Shown here piece by piece: positions 13,968 to 19,391 of a stretch of 19,391 nt of DNA. How positions within the stretch are numbered: position 1 is the stretch's first letter; each line of letters opens with the position of its first letter. The position numbers were made by a program, and so were the translations under genes. The DNA lies in contig DPGD01000025.1 of the NCBI GenBank assembly GCA_003522145.1, positions 1 to 19,391 on the forward strand. The letters are read 5' to 3'. Below the pieces are notes generated by a model that saw only the letters and a list, made by a program, of their open reading frames with translations, did not search any database and was not told where the DNA came from. This DNA is from Clostridiales bacterium. GTDB taxonomy: Bacteria > Bacillota > Clostridia > Oscillospirales > CAG-272.

Positions 13968-16900
13968 ATGAGCAAAAAAACGAGGGGCATAGTTGCAATG
14001 CTGATGACCGGGGTCATGGTGCTTTTCCCGACGATGACAGCCCTTTCGGGCGTTTTTTCCTTTGCTTCGGATACGGAGGAGGAAATGTTGTTTCAAACAT
14101 CTTTTGAAAAAGGCGAAGAAGAGATCGTGGGCAAGAGCCAGGGAGAATCCGGCGTGATTCAAACGGCATACGGCATCAAGGGAAAGGGCTTTGAGGTCCG
14201 GCTTGACAGTGTTCAGGGCGTGGAGGACTATCTGGGCAGCGAGAACAAATTCAACCTTTTCGACGGAAAAACCTCCACCAAGTTTCTGACCAATCACCCT
14301 TCCGGCGCCATCTGGTTTGCTCTCAAGGAGCCTTCGGTGGTCAATACATACGAGCTGGCGAGTGCAAACGACGAACCGGGAAGAGACCCGAAGAGCTGGG
14401 TGCTTTACGGTTCCCGGAACGGATCCGACTGGACGGTGCTGGACGAAAGAAAAGGGGAAACCTTTACCGGCCGATTCCAGACCAAGAAATTTTATTTTGA
14501 CAATACACTTTCCTACGAATGGTACAAACTGGAGGTGAAAGAAAACTGCGGAGCGGGGATGCTTCAGTTTTCTTCTCTGGAATTGTATTATTCTGAAGGA
14601 GATGAAGGGGGGGACGAGGTTTCCGTGGACTTTTCCACGCTGACCGGAACGACGCCGGACAGCGCCACACAGGGGTTTTCCTGCCTTTTTGACGGTGATG
14701 TCAGCACCAAATATCTGACGAGAAGCAATCAGGCAAAGATAACCTTTGCGCTGAACAAAGCGGCGGTCATCAAACGGTATGCCATCACCTCGGCCAATGA
14801 CCATGAGCCCCGAGACCCGAAAGACTGGATTCTCAGCGGCTCTAACGACGGAAACTCGTGGGTCGAGCTGGATCGCCGTACCGGCGAGGACTTTGCCGGC
14901 CGTTTTACCGCCAACGAATACCGGATTTCCCAGCCTGCTTCCTATCTCTGGTATAAGCTCGAGATTACCGACAACCACGGGAAAGATGCCGTGGGGCTGA
15001 CCATCGTGCAGATGGCCGAGCTGACGCTTTACACCACGGAGGAAGACAGCGGCTCGGGTTCAACGGAAGAAATCGACCCCAACAGTCCTTTTTCGGTTGT
15101 GGAAAGCGCGGTGAAGGGCACGGCGGAGATTTCGCAGGCAGAAGGCAAAAAGAATCTTTTTGACGGGCAGGAAGCCACCAAAGCCGTCTTTTCCGCAAAG
15201 AGCTTCTGGGTGTCCTTCCGGGTGAACCGGGCGGATACGGTGACGGCGTATTCGATGACCTCGGCCAACGACTGGGCGAACAGGGATCCGAAAAACTGGA
15301 CGGTGTATGGCTCCAATGACGGAGAAAGCTGGACGGTCATTGACGAAAAGACGGACATGGTCTTTTCGGGAAGATACGAAACAAAGATTTTCCGACTGGC
15401 GACACCCGTTTCCTATCTGTATTATAAGCTGGAGGTCAAAGAAAACGCCGGAAACCCCACCTATACCCAGCTTTCCGATTTTATTCTGATGACCTCTGCG
15501 GAAATGCCCGAGCCTGTGCCGGGCATGACGGCAAAGAAGGATTTCGGCCCGACCCAGACCGACACGGGAAAGCCGGGCTCCTGGACGGGAAACAGCTGTC
15601 TTGCAGTATACGGGGAACAGAATCAAACAGAGGGAACCTATGCCAGAGTCACCCTTTTTGAGGGACTGACTATACCGGTGACCCGCTATACTACCTTCAG
15701 CTATCTCATATTCCCGGGCCTGTTCAACATCAAGACCTACGACTATGAGTATACCTCCTGCAGAGTGATGATCGACCTCCATTTCACGGACGGCACGGTG
15801 CTTTCCGGAATGAATGCACTGGATCAGCATGGGTCGGTGATGAGCCCGGCGGGTCAGGTGGCCGGAGAGTGCCTTGTGACCGAGCAGTGGAATTACATTG
15901 AAAGCTGTATCGGCGATGTGGCATCGGGCAAGACCATTGACCGGATCGATGTGTATTTCTCCATGGAGCAGGCGGAGGATGCCTCCAAGTTCATCACCTT
16001 CTTTGACGATGTGAAGATCGAGAACAAAGAGCCGGTGGTCTGCGAGCACCTTTCGGGCTACATCAACATTCTTCGCGGCACCAACAACGACAGCGCCTTT
16101 TCAAGAGGCCTTTGCACTCCCGCAGTCACGGTTCCGAACGGATTCAATTTCTATTCACCCGTGACCAACCCGTCCAAGAATACCGCCTGCTACAACTATC
16201 AGGTCAACGGGGAGAACAATCCTCTGGATTCGATCACGGTGACGCATGCTCCCTCTTACTGGCTTTCCTCCTACGGAACCTGGCAGTTCATGGCGAATAC
16301 CAGTGTTGATGGAAGCGGCAGCGTGACGGCGGCGATGATCTCCTCCGATGCCCGGAAGGCCAAATTTACGCACGAAAACGAAGTTGCACACGCCCACTAC
16401 TACAGCGTGACGCTGAATGAGGGAACGGCGGCTTCAGGGGTGAAAATCGAAGTGGTTCCCACCTCCCACGCCGCATATATCCGCTTCACCTTCCCGGCGG
16501 ACGCAGAGAATGCGAATGTGATTTTCGACAGTCTGTGGGGAACGGGAACGCTGACCTTCGGAGAGGATGGCCAATCCTTTAAGGCCCAGACCAACCACAC
16601 TTCCGCCGGCGGAGGAAAGATGTATGTGGTGGGCAGGTTCGACAGCGCCTGGGCAAAGGCGAAGACTGTGGGCACCAAGCAGGGACTGGTTTCCTTTGAA
16701 AAGGGAACGACTGTTGTGACCATGAAAATTGCCACCTCCTTCCTCAGCTATGAGCAGGCAGAGCACAGTATGGCGCTGGAGATCGGAAGCAAAGATTTCA
16801 AGGGTGTTTTTGCGGCAGCACAGGGCGCCTGGGATGCGCTTTGCGGCAGATTTGAAATTGAGGGCGCCAGCTTTACGCAATTGCAGACCTTCTATTCCTG

Positions 16901-19286
16901 CCTTTACAGAATGTATGCCTATCCGAATCTGTATTCCGAAAACGAAGGAACCAACGAGAACCCGGTGTGGGTGTATGCTTCTCCTTACAAGAACGGGGCA
17001 AAGACAAAGGGCATTCTCTATACCAACAACGGTTTCTGGGATACCTACAGAACCACATGGGCGGGTTATGCGCTCTTTACTTCGGAGAAAGACGGAGAAC
17101 TGTTAAACGGCATTGTGCAGCACTATATCGATTCCGGCTGGATCCCCCGTTGGATCTGTCCCGGAGCGGTAAACTGTATGGTGGGGACCTCCAGCGATAT
17201 TATCTTTGCCGACGCCTTCCTCAAGGGCATTGATTTCAACTATGAAAAGGCCTGGGAATCCATGGTGGAAAACGCCTCTGCGGTGTCCTCCAGCCTGACG
17301 AACGGCGGCAGACCCGACAACAATATCGCACCGTTCCTGGGATATGTTCCCAACTCCACGGGAGAGGGCTATTCCTCTTCCATCGAGGGCTATATCAACG
17401 ATTACGGCCTTTACAGAATGGCGGAAAAGATGGGTCTTGAGAGCCAGGCGGAATACTATCTCAACCGCTGTCTCAAATATGGGGGACTGTACAATGCGGA
17501 AGCCGGATTCTTCATGGGAAAATCAAAGGACGGCGTTTTTTCGGCGACGGCCAAGAACTATGACCCGGCACAGTGGGGCGGTCCCAAGGGCGACTACACC
17601 GAATCGGTGGGTTGGGTCAACGCATTCCCGGCGGTCTTTGACGGGGAGGGCCTTGTGAACCTTTACGGCGGCAGAGAAGCGCTGGCGGCCAAGCTGAACG
17701 AGCTGTTTGACGACAGCATGGAAAGCATGAAGAAGGTAGTCACCGGCATCGGGCACGAAATATGCGAGTTCAAGGAAGTCAAAATGGGTCAGTATGAGCA
17801 TAACAACCAGCCGGCCCATCATGTGATCTATACCTACGCCTTTTCCAGCGAGCCCTATCGGGTACAGGAATACACCAGGGAGGTGTTGCGCCATGTCTAT
17901 GTGGGTTCCGAAATCGGCCAGGGCTACCCCGGCGATGAGGACAACGGCGAGATGTCAGCCTGGTATGTCTTCAATGCTCTGGGCTTCTACCCGTATTGTC
18001 TGGCTTCCGGAGAGTATGTGATCGGCTCGCCGCTTTACGATAAGGTCACCGTGCATCTGGATAACGGCAAAGATATTGTCATCATTGCGCAGAACAATTC
18101 CGGCGAGAATGTGTATATTCAATCGGCCACGGTGAACGGACAGCCGTACAACAGCATGGTGCTCCGTCATGAAGACCTGACCAACGGTTGTACCATTGTG
18201 TTCAATATGGGTTCAACACCCTCCTCCTTCGGCTCCGGCGACGGCGCAAAGCCGGCTTCGCTTTCCACAGTGACCGAACTATCCAAGGCGAAAAACGATG
18301 TGCTTGACGGAGCAACCGTAACAGAAAAGGCATATACCTCCTCTTCTGAAATCACGGCAAATACCCAGGTGTTTACGGAGATTGCTTCTGCGTCCAAGCT
18401 GTTTGACGGAAACAGCGGCACCAATGCGGCAATCACAGACGGACAAACGGTTGTGGTGACCGGAAAGGAGCTTTCCAGGGTGTCACTTCTGACGGTTGCC
18501 TGCGATACGGTCCAAACAGCACCGAAGGGGCTTCGGCTGGAGGCATCCGCAAACGGGACGGACTGGAAAACGCTGATAGAAGAAACAAATGTGACATTCC
18601 TGTTCAACAAGTCGATTCTTCCTTTTTCGGTTCCCGAAGGGCTTCGGGGAAGCTATGCAGTCTACCGCATCACTTTGACAGGCGGGACCAAGCTTGCAGA
18701 GTTGGAACTGATCGGAGAAAAGGGACTTTCCGGAGAATCCGAGGATCCCTTTGAAAAAGAGGAGCACAGCTTTTGCCCCTGGACGGAAGCGGATTCCGTG
18801 TACCATAAAAAGACCTGTGCCGAATGCGGGGAAGAGGTTTTGGAACAGCATCGCTTCACCGAGTGGACGGCGAGCGACGAGTACCCGGATATGGAAACAC
18901 GCCAATGTACCGTCTGCTCCTACAGCGAAAACCGCGATGTGGCGCCGGTGACACCGAGCGAAACGCCCAGCGAGACACCCAGTGAGACACCCAGCGAGAC
19001 ACCAAGTGAGTCACCGAGCGAAACTCCGACCGAAACGCCCACTGAAACACCCAGCGAAACTCCGACCGAAACGCCTACCGAAACACCGGCAGAAACGCCC
19101 GGCGGAGCTTCGGCCAGCCCGGACGGTGACAGTTCTTCTCGGAAAGACGGTTCCGGCAGCATGGAAGAACCGCAGGAATCGGAGGGATTCCCGGTGACCG
19201 CCGTGGTAATCGGCGCTTCTGCTTTCCTTCTGATCGATGCGGCTGTTGCCACATTCGTGCTCCTGAAGAAGAAAAAGAAGAAATAA
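13968..19286 (+). CDS. Cell-surface GH92 alpha-mannosidase with F5/8C domains and C-terminal anchor
   Basis: GH92 enzymes are calcium-dependent exo-alpha-mannosidases that trim mannose from N-glycans and yeast mannan. The 1772 residues run as follows: signal peptide (about 1-33); three F5/8C domains (about 65-212, 219-355, 373-510); a beta-sandwich-like module (about 518-690); the GH92 catalytic region (about 692-1420); a diverged F5/8C-like domain (about 1440-1590); a tandem Cys-rich module (1600-1655); a Ser/Thr-Pro repeat stalk (1663-1710); a membrane segment and a lysine tail (1741-1772). GH92 marks include NNGFWDTYR (1020-1028), the probable acid E1212 in DYTESVGW, QYEHNNQPAHH (1275-1285) and the probable base pair D1323/D1325 in GDEDNGEMSAWY. 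The segment after E1212 departs from the usual WQY form. The catalytic part most resembles the actinobacterial type of GH92, judged from memory. Linkage specificity cannot be told. AGGAG and GAGG precede the ATG. Confidence 0.9.
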   Translation: MSKKTRGIVAMLMTGVMVLFPTMTALSGVFSFASDTEEEMLFQTSFEKGEEEIVGKSQGESGVIQTAYGIKGKGFEVRLDSVQGVEDYLGSENKFNLFDGKTSTKFLTNHPSGAIWFALKEPSVVNTYELASANDEPGRDPKSWVLYGSRNGSDWTVLDERKGETFTGRFQTKKFYFDNTLSYEWYKLEVKENCGAGMLQFSSLELYYSEGDEGGDEVSVDFSTLTGTTPDSATQGFSCLFDGDVSTKYLTRSNQAKITFALNKAAVIKRYAITSANDHEPRDPKDWILSGSNDGNSWVELDRRTGEDFAGRFTANEYRISQPASYLWYKLEITDNHGKDAVGLTIVQMAELTLYTTEEDSGSGSTEEIDPNSPFSVVESAVKGTAEISQAEGKKNLFDGQEATKAVFSAKSFWVSFRVNRADTVTAYSMTSANDWANRDPKNWTVYGSNDGESWTVIDEKTDMVFSGRYETKIFRLATPVSYLYYKLEVKENAGNPTYTQLSDFILMTSAEMPEPVPGMTAKKDFGPTQTDTGKPGSWTGNSCLAVYGEQNQTEGTYARVTLFEGLTIPVTRYTTFSYLIFPGLFNIKTYDYEYTSCRVMIDLHFTDGTVLSGMNALDQHGSVMSPAGQVAGECLVTEQWNYIESCIGDVASGKTIDRIDVYFSMEQAEDASKFITFFDDVKIENKEPVVCEHLSGYINILRGTNNDSAFSRGLCTPAVTVPNGFNFYSPVTNPSKNTACYNYQVNGENNPLDSITVTHAPSYWLSSYGTWQFMANTSVDGSGSVTAAMISSDARKAKFTHENEVAHAHYYSVTLNEGTAASGVKIEVVPTSHAAYIRFTFPADAENANVIFDSLWGTGTLTFGEDGQSFKAQTNHTSAGGGKMYVVGRFDSAWAKAKTVGTKQGLVSFEKGTTVVTMKIATSFLSYEQAEHSMALEIGSKDFKGVFAAAQGAWDALCGRFEIEGASFTQLQTFYSCLYRMYAYPNLYSENEGTNENPVWVYASPYKNGAKTKGILYTNNGFWDTYRTTWAGYALFTSEKDGELLNGIVQHYIDSGWIPRWICPGAVNCMVGTSSDIIFADAFLKGIDFNYEKAWESMVENASAVSSSLTNGGRPDNNIAPFLGYVPNSTGEGYSSSIEGYINDYGLYRMAEKMGLESQAEYYLNRCLKYGGLYNAEAGFFMGKSKDGVFSATAKNYDPAQWGGPKGDYTESVGWVNAFPAVFDGEGLVNLYGGREALAAKLNELFDDSMESMKKVVTGIGHEICEFKEVKMGQYEHNNQPAHHVIYTYAFSSEPYRVQEYTREVLRHVYVGSEIGQGYPGDEDNGEMSAWYVFNALGFYPYCLASGEYVIGSPLYDKVTVHLDNGKDIVIIAQNNSGENVYIQSATVNGQPYNSMVLRHEDLTNGCTIVFNMGSTPSSFGSGDGAKPASLSTVTELSKAKNDVLDGATVTEKAYTSSSEITANTQVFTEIASASKLFDGNSGTNAAITDGQTVVVTGKELSRVSLLTVACDTVQTAPKGLRLEASANGTDWKTLIEETNVTFLFNKSILPFSVPEGLRGSYAVYRITLTGGTKLAELELIGEKGLSGESEDPFEKEEHSFCPWTEADSVYHKKTCAECGEEVLEQHRFTEWTASDEYPDMETRQCTVCSYSENRDVAPVTPSETPSETPSETPSETPSESPSETPTETPTETPSETPTETPTETPAETPGGASASPDGDSSSRKDGSGSMEEPQESEGFPVTAVVIGASAFLLIDAAVATFVLLKKKKKK
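18954..19097 (+). repeat. 12-bp tandem repeat coding for a P-(S/T)-E-T stalk
   Basis: Twelve consecutive 12-base units encode PSET, PTET, PSES or PAET, forming a rigid Pro-rich stalk between the Cys-rich module and the membrane anchor of the GH92 protein. The unit length is a multiple of three, so copy-number change would alter stalk length without breaking the frame. Copies differ at the third codon position, so the array is not brand new. Confidence 0.9.
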
Positions 19287-19332
19287 AGCGGGAGGAAGCC
19301 GCTGCTGCGCCCGGAACAGCCGGTTGCGTCGG

Positions 19333-19364
19333 CCGGCAGATGCCGGAGGGACCCTTCCGGAAGG
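19333..19364 (+). terminator. Two small hairpins after the GH92 gene, possible terminator
   Basis: CCGGCA/TGCCGG (19333-19346) and the self-complementary CCTTCCGGAAGG (19353-19364) lie about 50-80 bases after the GH92 stop codon. A short TTTTATT follows eight bases later. Neither is a textbook terminator. I see no coding sequence in the last 105 bases. Confidence 0.3.
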
Positions 19365-19391
19365 TCGTAACCTTTTATTAAAGAAGGCTGA

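Noticed and set aside
13947..16049. Long reverse-strand open frames inside the GH92 gene
   Set aside because: They are antisense to recognisable F5/8C domains and consist of biased composition without motifs.
18954..19097. CRISPR-like or other non-coding repeat array
   Set aside because: The 12-base units are contiguous without spacers and stay in frame in a large gene, so they are coding repeats. No CRISPR array or cas gene is seen in the window.
13968..19286. Dockerin, cohesin or SLH attachment domain in the GH92 protein
   Set aside because: I looked for the duplicated calcium loops of dockerins and for SLH motifs in the tail and found neither. Only a stalk and a membrane segment are present.

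Overview
The window looks like chromosomal DNA of a Gram-positive, gut-type Clostridia bacterium (Bacillota), possibly near the Oscillospirales. The evidence is moderate-to-high GC content, strong AGGAG ribosome-binding sites, B. subtilis-like sigma-A promoters, an ftsE-ftsX-peptidase-ctp operon of the Firmicutes kind, and a surface protein that ends in a membrane segment plus a lysine tail. The species cannot be named from the sequence alone.

Layout. Bases 1-331 are non-coding and rich in inverted and direct repeats. They are followed by rsmE (332-1072, 16S rRNA m3U methyltransferase). A CdaR/PucR-type regulator with its own promoter follows (1337-2431). Next is a tight cell-division and wall-remodelling operon: ftsE, ftsX, a secreted coiled-coil/LytM (M23) endopeptidase that is the likely FtsEX-controlled hydrolase, and a membrane-anchored PDZ/S41 carboxy-terminal protease (2519-6827). 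A transcription/translation pair follows: a GreA whose N-terminal coiled-coil hairpin is duplicated (6918-7622), and a lysyl-tRNA synthetase fused to a C-terminal EMAPII/Trbp111-type tRNA-binding domain (7654-9639). A strong hairpin terminator closes this half.

The right half (9824-19286) is a self-contained glycan locus. A ROK-family repressor is transcribed leftward. Facing away from it are two very large secreted proteins: an 812-residue protein made of four F5/8 type C (CBM32-like) domains plus an unrecognised C-terminal domain, and a 1772-residue cell-surface GH92 alpha-mannosidase with F5/8C domains, a Cys-rich tandem module, a Ser/Thr-Pro repeat stalk and a C-terminal membrane anchor. 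Each of the two genes has its own promoter, and the two promoters share one layout: ATTGTC, 11 nt, TTGACA, 17 nt, TATACT, 6-7 nt, then a perfect 15-bp palindrome GTAAAC-N3-GTTTAC followed by AAAT. The simplest reading is a two-target ROK regulon for capture and trimming of mannose-containing host or yeast glycans, with a secreted binding protein working beside an anchored exo-mannosidase.

The main points of novelty are the paired operator architecture, the double-hairpin GreA, the binding-only F5/8C protein with its unknown C-terminal domain, the LysRS fusion, and the divergent active-site segment and complex tail of the GH92 enzyme. All function calls rest on motif recognition by eye, without database searches.
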